DNA of 64,000 bases, taken from assembly GCF_045679555.1 (NCBI RefSeq), contig NC_092091.1, positions 14,655,572-14,719,571 of the forward strand. The letters are read 5' to 3'. The translations under genes and the position numbers were made by a program. This document shows, piece by piece, positions 11,163-24,175 of this stretch. The DNA comes from Salvelinus alpinus. Taxonomy: Eukaryota; Chordata; Actinopteri; Salmoniformes; Salmonidae. Position 1 is the first letter of the stretch. Every line of letters begins with the position of its first letter. The notes beneath the pieces were generated by a model. That model was not told the origin of the DNA. It did no database searches and was given only the letters and a program-made list of their open reading frames with translations.

Positions 11163-13597
11163 GATAATGGCGCTGGAGGGGATGGTTGCTGTTTTACGGG
11201 CTCCGAACCAACTGTACTATTTTGTGTGTTTTTTCTGCTCTGTTTGTAACTCATTTTGTACATAATGTTGCTGCTACCGTCTCTTATGACCGAAAAGAGC
11301 TTCTGGATATGAGAACAGCGAATACTCACCTTGAACTGCAGGAAGATTTATTTCTTTAACGAGTCTGATGCAAAGGATATACTGCTTTTCCGAGACCAAA
11401 TCCCTGTCATTCGCATGAAGAAAAGGCAGAAATACAGGGGGCGACGATTGGGGTGCCTTGTGAGAATTCGTCGGCGAGTGGGTAACCCGCCTCTACCATC
11501 TGTTCTATTGGCCAACGTGCAATCATTGGAAAATAAACTGGAAGATCTCCATTCGAGACTATCACACCAACGGGACATTAAAAATGTGAATATGTTTCAC
11601 CAAATCGTGGCTGAATGACGACACGGATAATATACAGTTGACTGGTTTTTCCATGTATAGGCAGGACAGAACAGCTACGTCTGGTAAGACGAGGGGTGGG
11701 GGTTTGTGTCTATTTGTCAATTACAGCTGGTGCGCGATGTCTCATATTAACGAAGTCTTGAGTTATTGCTTGTCTGAGGTAGAGTACCTCATGTTAAGCT
11801 GTAGACCACACTATCTACTAGGAGAGTTTTCATCAATATTTTTCGTAGATGTCTATTTACCACAACAAGCACTAAGCACAAGCAGTAAGACTGCACTCAA
11901 CAAGCTGTATAAGGACATAAGCAAACAAGAAAATGCTCACACAGAAGCGGCGCTCCTAGTGGTCAAGGACTTTAATGCAGGCACACTTAAATCCGTTTTA
12001 CCTAATTTCTACCTTCATGTCACATGTGCAACCAATTGGCAAATCTGACTATAATTCTGTCCTCCTGATTCCTGCTTACAAGCAAAAACTAAAGCAGGAA
12101 GTGCCGGTGACTCGCTCAATATGGAAGTGATCAGATGACACAGATGCTATGCTACATGACTGTTTTGCTAGCACAGACTGGAATATGTTTCGGGATTCAT
12201 CTAATGGCATTGGGGAGTATATCACATCAGTCACCGGCTTCATCAATAAGTGCATTGACGACCTCGTCCCCACAGTGACCGTACGTAGATATCCCAACCA
12301 GAAGCCATGGATTACAAGCAACATCCGCATCGAGCTAAAGGCTAGAGATGCCGCTTTAAAAGAGCGGGACTCTAATCCGGATGGTTTTAAGAAATCTCGC
12401 TATGTCCTCAGATGACCATCAAACATGCAAAGTGTCAATACAGGATGAAAATTGAATCTTACTACGCCGGCTTTGACACTCTTCGGATGTGGCAGGGCTT
12501 GCAAATTATTACGGACTACAAAGGGAAACCCAGTGATGCAAGTCTACCAGAAAAGCTAAAGGCCATAAAAGGCTTTGCTTCGAGGCAAGCAACACTGAAG
12601 CATGCATGAGAGCACCAGCTGTTCTGGCCGACTGTGTGATCACGCTCGCCATAGTGCAAGAGTCCCTGTGCCCAAAAAAGCGAAGGTAATGTGCCTAAAT
12701 GACTACCGACCCGTAGCACTCACGTCTGTAGTCATGAAGTGCTTTGAAAGGCTGGTCATGGCTCATATCAACACAACCATCACGGAAATCCTCGACCCAC
12801 TCCAATTCACTGAAGTGGAGCGGGTCGAGAGTTTGAAGTTCCTTGGTGTCCACATCACCAACAAACTATCATTTTCCAAACACACCAAGACAGTCGTGGA
12901 GGTGGCACGACAAAAACTTTACACCCACAGGATACTGAAAATATTTGGCATTGGTCCCCAGATCCTCAAAAAAGTTATGCAGCTGCACCATCGAGAGCAT
13001 CCTGACATGTTGCATCACCGCTTGGTGGGTAGTGCTTACGGCCCAGTACATCACTGGGGCCAAGCTTCCTGCCATCCAGGGCCTATATACTTGGTGGTGT
13101 CAGAGGAAGGCACAAAAAATTATCAAAGACTCCAGTCACCCAAGTCATAGACCGTTGTCTCTGCTACCAGATCCCAAAGGCTCCTTAACAACTTCTACAC
13201 CCAAACCATAAGACTGCTGAACAATTAATCAAATGGCCACAGGTACTATTTATATTGACCCCGCCCACACCTTTGTTTTTACACTGCTGCAACTCGCTGT
13301 TTATTATCTATGCATAGTCACTTTACCCCTACCTACATGTACAAATTACCTCGACTAACTTGTACACCAGCACATTGACTCGGTACCGGTACCCCCTGTA
13401 TAATGCCTTGTTATTGTTATTTTATTGTGTTACTTTTTATTTAACTTTTTACTTCTGTTAACTTAGTACATTTTTAATGAACTCTATTTCCTGAACTGCA
13501 TTGTTGGTTAATAAGGGCTTGTAAGTAAGCTTTTCACGGTAAGGTTTTATTCGTCGCATGTGACAAATAACATTTGATTTGATCAATTTGATTTGAT
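11163..13597 (+). mobile_element. Near full-length L2/CR1-like LINE, internally deleted
   Basis: It begins with a 5' leader (ATGGCGCTGGAGGGGATG) as in complete salmonid LINEs of this family and continues through endonuclease-coding sequence and parts of a reverse transcriptase. The 3' UTR ends in the TTTGATTTGAT-type tail at about 13597. Between about 12600 and 12820 the core of the reverse transcriptase is missing. It sits inside a CACATG-rich satellite. Confidence 0.85.
11331..13150 (+). pseudogene. LINE endonuclease/reverse transcriptase ORF, broken
   Basis: Three frames carry the remnants. At 11331-11618 the N-terminal endonuclease motif LLANVQSLENKLEDL appears. At 11638-12048 the mid endonuclease appears, with KTRGGGLCLFVN and VKDFNAG; the usual GDFN catalytic block reads KDFN here. 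At 12149-12415 comes the linker to the reverse transcriptase (YPNQKPWITSNIR). At 12602-13150 fingers sequence ([20 protein letters not shown]) is joined at DPLQF directly to thumb-region sequence ([20 protein letters not shown]). The palm with its catalytic aspartates is absent. Frameshifts and stops separate the parts, so it is dead. Confidence 0.85.
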
Positions 13598-13790
13598 GTT
13601 TTGTGTCATATTCTCACATGTTGACATTTTCCATCCACATGTTGTCACATTTATTTCACATTAATTTCACATGACATCATGTTCTCACATCTGCTCACAT
13701 GCTGTCACGTGTAGTTTTATGTTGTCACATGTCATTACATTAACGTCACATTAAATCACGTTATCACATGATCAAATGTGAAATTCATGT
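13598..13790. repeat. Degenerate CACATG-rich satellite, right part
   Basis: TCACATG recurs densely (for example TCTCACATGTTGACATTTTC, TTGTCACATTTATTTCACA, TTCACATGACATCATG, GTTGTCACATGTCATTACA). It continues the tract interrupted by the LINE. Confidence 0.7.
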
Positions 13791-15368
13791 GTTTATTCCA
13801 TAAGAGATTATTACCTTTACTTACTATATCCTCTTGTCCCCTGCTTTCTGTGTTATCCCTGTATCCCCAAACCTCTGGAATACAGATTTGAATGCATGCA
13901 CTATTTGTAGGTGTCTCTCTTTGTTCAAGTTTGTACATGTATGTGTACATGCTAATGTATATTTAATTAGGTATAAGTTCATGCTACAGCATGCTACCTA
14001 GCCTCACATGCTGTATAATCTTTCACTGATTGAGCTCATCCTTCTCTCACAGCTTCACACCTCAACCTCCACTGAGGCCCTGACATCCTGCTGTGCTCCC
14101 TCCCTCTTGTTCTGATGTCATCTGTGACAGAACAAAAAACTTTAAGACATTGTTAGGTCATTTTATCCTACATAGTTGCGCAGCCCCACTCTCTTTGCAG
14201 AAAGTACATAGGACTATCAGCACACTTCAAAACCACAGCTAGTAGAGTGGGACTGCGTGTGAACAGAGAGAAGTTACACTCCATCTATTTTTAATGGCCT
14301 GACGCTGTTTCTGCTTTCTCTCTCAGATGGGTTTTACTCTAGTGAAGTTTACACAGCCTCAGATGGGCACCCCATGATATGATGATATGTTTTGGTGGCT
14401 CTGCCTGGCCCTTGATAGTTTACATGCAAGAGCTACCCATGTTTTATATTCATAAATCCCAATGAGATTTGTTGAATTTGGCACAATGAGTGTCTAATCG
14501 ATTGCATGACTTGCACACCTCAGAAATGTGCACACCGTGCACATTCCTGAGAAATCGAACACCTCTCCACTGTATCTTAAATGCCCTTTAAAATGGCAGT
14601 GCATAATTATCATTCCACACACATCTATGACAATGCCAAATAAAACCTTCAAAATCATAGCAAAGACTTGAGGTCACTTGAGAAATAGTCATAAGGGAAA
14701 GACAACACTGGTTTCCTTGCACCAGCCTAATTGAATTTGTTGCGGGCAACAGTTTTTTTGTTTTTTTTCAGAGGGAGTCACAAACAAAATATACTTTATT
14801 CTTTTAACTAGGCTAGGGCACAAAGGTAGGCAATTTTCTCTTGTATCTTGAGGCCAGGAAATACACATTTAAATTACTTTGACTCAGTATTCTACAGACA
14901 CCTTTGTGGCTGATCCTCTTTGGCTGTAGTATTGTCTGACGGCGATTCCTTCTTGACTCTTTCTTCATTCTCATCAGAAGGGCTATGCCAGCTCCTTTGT
15001 TAACGATGCGAGGAAATAAATGGTTTCCTGGTTTATAATTACCTCATGAGATACTGAATCATGGCTCACTAAATGACCAGAAATCCTGAAACCCATCAGA
15101 CTTTCACAGAAAAGCCACTTCCAGCTGAGTTTGTGCCAGTGTGCTACACTGCTTCAGGCCCAATGATATGATTCTGCCATGGAGATATATCCGTTTTCCT
15201 TCTCTTCTCTCTGACAGCCAACTCCTATTCAATCTGAAGGCCTGAGATCAATATTTTCAGTTCAAATCTGTTAATGTGGCTGTGTTGCCTTGGTGAGCAA
15301 CGATGTGTGCCAATACTGCTTTCAAAATATTTGTATAGCTGCCAGAATTTCTGCACTCGGTCATTTTA

Positions 15369-15405
<37 letters not shown>

Positions 15406-15560
15406 TGGAGAAAGTAGAAATTGGAAATAGCTGTGCTGTGCCCCTCTTATTGAACCAAGTCTTTAGAGGAACATTGGAACTGATCAAGTCATGAATAAAA
15501 CATAAGCCTTTTTAAATTAATATCACCATATTCACAACGACCACTGAAATGTGCCATTGA
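13791..15560. other. Non-coding interval
   Basis: No gene or clear mobile element was recognised. A (GA)n run sits at 15373-15400. Short frames are unsupported. Confidence 0.5.
15373..15400. repeat. (GA)14 microsatellite
   Basis: This is a pure GA dinucleotide run of 28 bp. Confidence 0.9.
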
Positions 15561-15563
15561 TGA

Positions 15564-16090
15564 TCACACTTGGATAACTGTGCCGTTCACTTCTACAGAA
15601 GTGCTTTTTTCCCCAGAAATGACAATTGTCTCATTGAGGGAGAGGTACAAATTCCCTCTCCACGGGTCAGAAGTATAATTAAATCCAATGTTCCTAAAGG
15701 ATTTGTTATGAGTTTGGTTAGTACCATAATTAACACTATTTAAAACATAGCAACTGCTAATTAGGTTTTTCCCAATAAAGCTCCACATAATATTGCTTGA
15801 TATGAAAGTCCCTTTCATTTCTAACAAGTAACACGCTTTTTCTTGGTAAGATTCAAGCATCCGGAACAGTCTTAGCATACAGTAAAAGGATAAAACCATA
15901 GAGCCCAAAGTACTAGAAAATACGACTTCTCCAATTGGCCACTGGCTTCATTATATCAGCGATTTTTCTTTCATCTCTATTGATCTTGGGTGGCTGCAGT
16001 ACAACTGCACCATGCTCATGATCCATAGGAGCATTTATCAACCAATACAACTCATGACTCAATGGGTCTCGTTTTGACAATGCATAAAAA
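15564..16090 (-). other. Unrecognised open stretches on the minus strand
   Basis: Two consecutive minus-strand open stretches in different frames are seen. The 3' one (15564-15908, about 114 codons, no good ATG at its start) ends in a segment with five N-glycosylation sequons (NQT, NKS, NYT, NET, NGT). The 5' one (about 16090-15918, about 60 codons) reads hydrophilic text such as NRDERKIADIMKPVANWRSR before a stop. I do not recognise a family. It may be a decayed exon or transposon ORF, or chance in AT-rich DNA. Confidence 0.2.
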
Positions 16091-16099
16091 ACGGCTCAA

Positions 16100-17768
16100 G
16101 TGCCATCACTGCACTGTCAAAATGCCTACTCAATGTCTTGTGCATCGTGACAGGTTATGGCTGGTCATTAACAGTTATGATATGTGTGATGTAATTTTTA
16201 TGGCATGCTATGACAGCGTTACGGCAGCACTTCTGTGGTTATGTGTCTGACCTTATGGTGACCTACAGGAGAAAGGGAACGTGGAGCCTGTAGACTGAGA
16301 CACAATACATGCAGGAAATAGAAAGGTCATCTTTCATAGAGTTTTAACAGGATTAGAACCTGTGCCACTGTGCCCCTGTTCACCCTTTAAAGAAGAGCCA
16401 TATTCCCTCCCCCGAACCTTGAAACAGGCTCAGAGCACTCTCCATGACCCGTGGCCTTTTCCACCAGTGTGGCACATTTCATGCTTCTGGCGTCACTGGA
16501 ACAAAGGTGTACTCTTGGTCGACAGAGCTCTCATCGCTCGCGGTAATTGGATACCTCTCTCTTGCTCCTCGGAAAGTGTCACAAATGCAGTAGAAGGTGA
16601 GAGAGAAGCTACTCTAATAAGCTTACCATCAGTGCCTTTAGCAGGTCATTACTCACTACAATGACTTCCCGGGTCGCACACTCTTAGCCCACATGACTCC
16701 TGCTTCTTTCTGAAACACATTATACTATGTAAATGAAGATTGGATTAGGTCGACTGTCGTAGAAATCATGGTGACATAAAAACGTTCCATTCTTCTACAA
16801 TCTAGAATTTTGTCGCAGATGCAAAACAACACTTGATTATGCGGTTACCTTTAATGACATTAATAACCTGTTCATTTATCATGTTGGTGAGTAATATAAT
16901 CTACAGTAACAAGGTAGACAAAGAAGACCTGTTTTTTATCCTTTGATTTTTTCACCTTCTAGCTACTGTATCTATTTTCGAAATAGCCAGGTCAACGGAT
17001 ATACTTAAAATGTAGACATTTGATTTGATTTGATTTTACACTATGTGAGAACGAAATCAGAATTTGTACAGGATCAGTTATGCAGCTCATCAGACTGCAA
17101 GCCCGGCGTAAAGTCAACCACAGCACATTAAATGTGTATATTTAGTTTTTGTTAGCCATTAGACAAAAGCACCTGTTTTACATGTTTACAGATAAAGCTA
17201 GTTATCACGCCATTGTTGTCCTTGCTCTAAGCTATGGATAATGATCCAACGTGGGTCTTCACACCAGTGCCAAAATATGATTAAGTGAAAATGTATTAAA
17301 TTACCATGCTTACTGGAGCACAAACAAATGAAAACACCCTGGAGATGATAATCCAGTTTAAGGGAATAGTGTTATGTGTTTTCTCCTCCGCTAGTAACAT
17401 GCAACGCAACTGTCCCCAAGCTGCTATATTCTTTGGCTAAATTAATTTAGCAATGTAGCAAAGGACTAGAGCTAAGTGAAAATGAATTGTGTTATTTGTT
17501 GCCCAGGAGAGCCATGGTGTTTGTGACAGTGGAGGGGACACATCTACAGAAACATTTATGAATAACATATGAAAATGTAGATTGGAACATGTGTATTACA
17601 TTTTTTTAAATGATATCTTGGTCAATGCTCAGATTCCTCTCCCTTGCTTACTTTTTCCTCGCTTACCGATCATATGCATGAGCTCACTAAACTGTGTGTT
17701 TGTTGGAAAACAATATAGTTTCATCACGTCCTTTATTTCCAAAGTTGCTTAACTTTCACAAGTAAATG
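16100..17768. other. Non-coding interval
   Basis: The open frame at 16362-16664 has no recognisable domain or supported start. No repeat termini were identified. A short TTTGATTTGATTTGA stretch at 17020-17035 resembles a LINE tail but lacks the preceding body. Confidence 0.5.
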
Positions 17769-18453
17769 TACAGTGAGCTCCAAAAGCAGTTTGGACAGTG
17801 ACAAATGTTTTGTTGTTTTGGCTCTGTACTCCAGCTCTTTGAAATGTGAAATGATACAATGACTATGAGGTTAAAGTGCAAACTGTCATCTTTAATTTGA
17901 AGGTATTTTCATCCATATCGAGTAAACAATTGAGAAATTAACAGCACTTTCTGTACATAGTCCCCCCATTTTAGAGTACCACAAGTATTGGGACAAATTC
18001 ACTTATATGTGTTTTAAAGTAGTAAAATGTTAAGTATTCTGTCCCATATTCATAGCAAGCCACGACTACATCAAGCTTGTGACTCATTTGCTGTTTGTTT
18101 TGGTTGTGTTTCAGATTATTTTGTGCCCAATAGAAATGAATGGTCAATTATGTATTGTGTCATTTAGAGTCACTTTTATTGTAAATAAAAATAGAATATG
18201 TTTCTAAACACTTCTAGATTCATGTGGATGCTACCATGATTACGGATAACCCTGAATGAATTGTGAATAATGATGAGTGAGAAAGTTAGACTCACAAATA
18301 TCATAACCCCCCTCCCCAAAATGCCGACCTGCCCTGTTATTGTAATGGTGAGAGGTTAGCATGTCTTCGGGCTATGAAATTGGGGTATGATCATTTCAAA
18401 TCTAAAACAACAAAAAATGTGTCACTGTCCCAATACTTTTGGAGCTCTCTGTA
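17769..18453. mobile_element. Tc1/mariner-type MITE (CAGTGAGCTCCAAAAG ends)
   Basis: The termini TACAGTGAGCTCCAAAAG and CTTTTGGAGCTCTCTGTA form inverted repeats flanked by TA. Immediately inside lie GACAGTGAC on the left and GTCACTGTC on the right. The element is 685 bp without a transposase frame, a non-autonomous derivative of a type common in teleosts. Confidence 0.85.
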
Positions 18454-19204
18454 AATAAGCAGTGCCACGGCAACAGCATTTACACTGCAGCTACGAGACA
18501 GAATTCATTTTCACAGCTGGAGTGACAGGAGAACTTGACTTCCCCATGCGGTCCAACTGATTCCCACGACGCACACCTCTGCTTCCATTTCTCCCTGCTG
18601 CCTAGCTGGAATTCACTGCAATTGGTTACTGTCCCACCCTCTCTCTCTTTAGACACCTGCCATTACACCCCCTCCCGTCCAGCCCCATGGAGCTAAAGAC
18701 AGGACCGATCCCCCTGACGGCTATTCACACAGAGCCTTATCTCTGAGGGGCCTTCATCCTGTTACAATAGACACAGGCCAGCCAAGGTCACTGTTTTCTG
18801 TAAATAGAAGTGCATAATAAGGTGGGTTTATCAGGAGTTGGTAGGGCCACAATTCTATTTCCATTATTTCATTATCTTGGGATATCACTGCTGTCCAGTT
18901 CCAGCTCCGGCCAGGGGAGGTTGAAGACTGTATGGTCTTTGCTCAGAATTTAATCTAAATGCAGAAGTCCCAGCCAGACAGTTAGGTTAGCGGTATCCTG
19001 TCAACAGTCACAGACCCTTCCAGATGTTTAAAGCTTGATAGAAACTCTGCATACATGCATCACAAATATTACAGTTGACTATAAACCCTATTATATAAAC
19101 CCAGAGATTTATACAAGGGATGGCTTCATGCAATAATTTGGATTCATACAATAATGATTGTTTCTTTGTGCTTCTCATATACAGGAATACCTGCTCTTTC
19201 CATG
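18454..19204. other. No gene recognised
   Basis: This is unique-looking sequence with no supported frame. The segment at 18540-18700 is relatively GC-rich but shows no promoter or exon that I can support. Confidence 0.5.
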
Positions 19205-19633
19205 ACATACATTGCCCAATGCATCACCGGGGGCAAACTACCTGCCCTCCAGGACCACTGACAGCACCCGATGTCACAGGAAGGCCAAATAGATCATCAA
19301 GGACATCAACCACCCGAGCCAAGGCCTATTCTCCCCACTATCATCCAGAAGGCGAGGTCAGTACAGGTGCATCAAAGCTGGGACCGAGAGACTGAAAAAC
19401 AGCTTCTATCTAAAGGCCATCAGACTATTAAATAGCCATCACTAGCCGGTCTCCACCCAGTACCCTGTTCTGAACTTAGTCACTGTCACTAGCCTGCTAC
19501 CACCCTGAACCTTAGAAACTTCTTCCCTATGTACATAGACATGGAATCACTGATCACTTCAATAATGGAACACTGGTCACTTTAATAACTTTTACATACT
19601 GTTTAACTCATTTCATACTGTATGTATACTTAA
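19205..19633 (+). mobile_element. 5'-truncated LINE fragment (3' coding end and UTR)
   Basis: The sequence ACCGGGGGCAAACTACCTGC and onward aligns with 23518-23800 of the LINE at 21.5-24.5 kb (ACCAGGGGCAAACTACCTGC). It includes the last reverse-transcriptase-region codons and the start of the 3' UTR. It has an in-frame stop (GGCCAAATAG) where the other copy reads GGCCAAAAAG. Confidence 0.85.
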
Positions 19634-20020
19634 GCCTTGAGACAATTGAGAGATGGATTGTGTATGTGTGCCATTCATAGGGTGAATGGACAAGGCAAAA
19701 TATTTAAGTGCCTTTGAACGGGGTATGGTAGTAGATGCCAGGCGCACCAGTTTGAGTGTGTCAAGAACTGCAACGCTGCTGTTTTTTTTACACTAAACAG
19801 TTTCCCACGTGTATCAAGAATGGTCCACCACCCAAAGTACATCCAGCCAGCTTGACACAACTGTGAGAAGCATTGGAGTCAACATGGGCCAGCATCCCTG
19901 TGGAACACTTTTGACATCTTGTAGAGTCCATGCCCGGACAAATTGAGGCTGTTCTGAGAGCAGAAGTGGGTGCAACGCAATATTAGGGAGGCTTTCCTAA
20001 TGTTTTGTACACTCAGTGTA
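19634..20020 (+). mobile_element. 3' end of a DDE transposon
   Basis: The right terminus TTTTGTACACTCAGTGTA is a typical inverted-repeat end of a common salmonid DNA transposon. Inside, a broken plus-strand frame contains [15 protein letters not shown] and [19 protein letters not shown], the C-terminal block of Tc1/mariner-like transposases. The 5' half, with its DNA-binding domain and first aspartates, is missing. Confidence 0.75.
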
Positions 20021-21519
20021 TAAATAATTGTAGTCAGTCGAACAATAGTGCTGTTAAATGATTGATGAGGCATGAATTAAGAATGGGTGGATCCCAGAAA
20101 AGAATAACTGGAACTTTAATAGAAGAACTTTCGTATTTTTGGAAAGAAAATGAATGAAAGGTAAGATGGCTGTGTATAGTACCTTCAATATGCAGGGGCA
20201 GACACCGGGCTCTGTGTACTCATGTATAATTTACAGATCATGTAAAAGCTTGTGTGTAAGAATGAGTAACACAGCGGACTCAGATGAGAGTTGTTGCCTT
20301 CCATCCCCCTCGCCTTCCCATCCCAATAGCCCAGACATCGGGATCTGGAAGAGGGAAAAGAATTGTAAAATGAAAGAGTATTTTCAAGGAGGAGCTTTTT
20401 AACTTCTCTGACAGTTTTAGAGCAGCTGTGATTTCCCACGGGGTGGGCCTGAGGCCTGGGGGCGGGAGTCGCTGATGTCGGGGCGAGGGTGAGGGAGGAC
20501 TGGCTATGGGCAAACCAGGATGAGGAGGCTGTGGTCGATAGGTTCTGGCGGTGTCGAGGCTAGTAGGGGAGTTTCAGTCAATAGGTAGAGAACTGGGAAA
20601 CAATCTCAATCTCTAAGGCCATAAATTATACACACAGCACCAGGCATGGGCCAAAGCTCAGACATCATACTGCTGTAGGCTTGATATCTATGATCTATTG
20701 ATCTTTCTGAGGTGAGATTTAATATGGTATAAATACAATCATCAAACCCTTTGCCACCCATACTGATGATGCTCCATAAAAACAAGGATTTCCTTCTGTG
20801 GTAAAACATGAAACCAGCATATCTGCGTATACTGTATCTATAGTATAGATATTTACCTTGTTGGCTATTCTATTCATTTGGTTGAGTAAAGGTTTCAACA
20901 AGGCTTTTGTCTTTGGACATAAAACGTGCTGCCTAATTGTATACCAGCCTTTTGAGTTATAAGGTTTTTAGTAAGGGATACAACACAGTTTGGGCTTATG
21001 TAATCTTCCTCCTTGACATTTTGGCCTGCTTTTTGCCTCTTGAACCATTCACTCCTCTCATCCGGGATATGAAAGTGACTGAATTAACTTTAGGATTACA
21101 GAGAGATAAGGGAACTGTAGCTGACAACTAGGCCACATGCTGTCTGAGGGAGCCAACGTGGGTGTTTGGGACTGGAGAGGCGGGAGCTGAGAACCATTCA
21201 TAGAGAGATGAGTAGGATTAGCCTACTAATATCTCCACTGACAGTTTGTCTGAGCACATGGGGTTCTGTTAAAAAAAACACATGCACTGCTGTTTAGCAA
21301 GATCAATGAATTCACAGCTCTGTAGCAGCTCATTATGACTCACACTGAGGCTCAGATGGAATCTGTATTAGTCATACTGTAGCTTTAGACGCTGTGATTG
21401 AATGTTATATGGGTAGAGCTGTTTTAGAGGTAAAACCAGTGCTTAAATTGAAGGGGTATATGGGGGCAGCCATACCCCTCTTTAGAAAAAAGGGCAATAA
21501 GCATACCCTTGTCACTGTA
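20021..21519. other. No gene recognised
   Basis: Frames at 20154-20513 overlap on several strands and frames and look like mutual shadows. No conserved motif is seen. Confidence 0.5.
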
Positions 21520-21579
21520 GCTAAAACTTCACTGGACTTTATGCAAACTGGAAACCACACATCCTGAGGCTGTATGTAT

Positions 21580-23500
21580 TGTAGCTGGGGATTTTAACAA
21601 AGCAAATCTGAGGACTAGGCTACCAAAATTCTATCAGCATATTGACTGTCCTACTCGTGCTACTAAGACTCTCGACCATTGCTATTCAAACTTCCGGCAT
21701 ACTTACAAGGCCCTCCCCCAGTCTCCTTTCGGAAAATCTGACCACGACACCATCTTACTCCTCCCGTCCTATAGGCAGAAACTCAAACAGGAAGTGCCCG
21801 TGCTTCATACTATTCAACGCTGGTCTGACCAATCGGAATCCACGCTTCAGAATTGTTTTGATCACGTGGACTGGGTTATGTTCCGGGTAGTGTGCGAAAA
21901 TAATCTTGACGCATACACGGATACGGTGACTGAGTTCATAAGGAAGTGTATAGGAGATGTAGTACCCACTGTGACTATTAAAACCTACCCTAACCAGAAA
22001 CCGTGGATAGATGGTAGCATTCGTGCGAAACTGAAAGCGCGAACCACCGCATTTAACAATGGCAAGGCGACTGGAAATATGACAGAATATAAACAGTGTA
22101 GTTATTCACTCCTCAAGGCAATCAAACAAGCTAAACGTCAGAATAGAGATAAAGTGGAGTCGCAATTCAACGGCTCAGACACGAGACATATGTGGCAGGG
22201 ACTACAGACAATCATGGACTACAAAAGGAAAACCAGCCACGTCGCTGATACCGACATCTTGCTGCGGACAGGCAAAACTCATTCTTCGCACACTTTGAGG
22301 ATAACACAATGCCACCGACGTGGCCCGCTACAAAGGACTGTGGGCTCCCCTACTCTGTGGCCGATGTGAGTGAAACATTTAAACGTGTTAACCCTCGCAA
22401 GGCTGCCAGTTCAGACGGCATCCCTAGCCGCGTCATCAGAGCATGCGCAGACCAGCTGGCTGGTGTGTTAACAGGCAGATTCAATCTCTCCCTATCCCAG
22501 TCTGCTGTCCCCACATGCTTCAAGATGGCCACCATTGTTCCTGTTCCCAAGAAGGCAAAGGTAACTGAACTTAATGACTATCGCCTCATAGCACTCACCT
22601 CTGTCATCATGAAGTTCTTTGAGAGGCTAGTCAATGATAATATCACCTCTACCTTACTTGACACCCTAGACCCACTTCAATTTGCTTACCGCCCCAATAG
22701 ATCCACAGACGATGCAATCGTCATCACTCTGTACACGACCCTATCCCATCTGGACAAGAGGAAAACCTATGGAAGAATGCTGTTAATTGACTATAGCTCA
22801 GCATTCAACATCATAGTACCCTCCAAGCTCATCATTAAGCTTGAGGCACTGGGTCTGAACTCCGCCCTGTGCAACTGTGTCCTGGACTTCCTAATGATGG
22901 TGACGATAGGAAACATCACCTCCACTCCGCTGATCCTCAACACTGAGGCCCCAGAAGGGTGCGTGCTCAGCCCCCTCCTGTACTCCTTGTTCACCCATGA
23001 CTGCGTGGCCAAGCACGCCTCCAACTCAATCAACTCAATCATCAAGTTTGCAGAAGACACAACAGTAGTAGGCTTGATTACCAATGATGACGAGACAGCC
23101 TACAGGGAGAAGGTGAGGACTCTGGGAGTGTGGTGCCTGGAAAACAACCTCTCACTCAATGTCAACAAAACAAAGGAGATGATCGTCGACTTCAGGAAAC
23201 AGCAGTGGGTGCAGCCCCTATCTACATTGACGGGCCCGCAGTGGAGAAGGTGGAAAGCTTAAATTTTCTTGGCATACACATCACTGACAAACTGAAATGG
23301 ACCACCCACACAGACAGTGTAGTGAAGAAGGCACAACATAGCCTCTTCAACCTCAGGAGGCTAAAGACATGTGGCTTGTCACCTAAAACCCTCACAAATT
23401 TTTACAGATGCACAATTGAAAGCATCCTGTCAGGCTGTATCCCGCCTGATACGGCAACTCCACCACCTGCAACCGCAAGGGTCTCCAGAGGGTGATGCGG
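21580..23500 (+). pseudogene. LINE endonuclease-reverse transcriptase, frameshifted
   Basis: The endonuclease end is seen near 21590-21750 as AGDFN and KSDHD, two catalytic blocks of APE-type endonucleases. The reverse transcriptase lies in the 317-codon frame at 22309-23262. Its landmarks are [33 protein letters not shown], motif A (LLIDYSSAFN), [13 protein letters not shown] and motif C. Motif C reads FAEDTT (23047-23064) where the family has FADD. A frameshift near 23200 moves the continuation (VESLNFLGIHITDKLKW) into the frame at 23130-23495. It is disabled by frameshifts and probably by the motif C change. Confidence 0.9.
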
Positions 23501-24175
23501 TATACCCAGCACATTACCAGGGGCAAACTACCTGCCCTCCAGGACACCTACAGCACCCGATGTCACAGGAAGGCCAAAAAGATCATCAAGGACATCAACC
23601 ACCCGAGCCACTGCCTGTTCACCCCGTTATCATCCAGAGAGCGAGTTCAGTACAGGTGCATCAAAGCTGGGACCAAGAGACTGAACAACAGCTTCTATCT
23701 CAAGGCCATCAGACTGTTAAACAGCCATCACTGGCACATTAGAGTCTGCTGCCTATAGGCATAGACTAGGAATCACTGGCCACTTTAAGGAATGGAACAC
23801 TAGTCACTTTAATAATTTTTACATATCTGGCATTACTCATCTCATATGTATATGCTGTATTCTATACTATGGTATGTTAGTTACTTAATAATGTTTACAT
23901 ATCTTGCATTACTCATCTCATATGCATATACTGTATTCTATATTATTCTATGGTATCTCATTCACTTAATAATGCTTACATATCTTGCGTTACTCATCTA
24001 ATATGTATATACTGTTTTTCTATACTATTCTACTGTATCTTAGTCCATTCCGCTCTGACATCGCTCGTCCATATGTATATAGTCTTAATTCATTCCTACT
24101 TAGATTTGTGTATTGGGTATATGTTGTGTAATTTGTTAGAAATTACTTGTTAGATATTACTGCACTGTCGGAGCT

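Noticed and set aside
17020-17036. LINE tail at TTTGATTTGATTTGA
   Set aside because: Preceding sequence has no LINE 3' UTR text, so it may be a simple repeat; too short to call.
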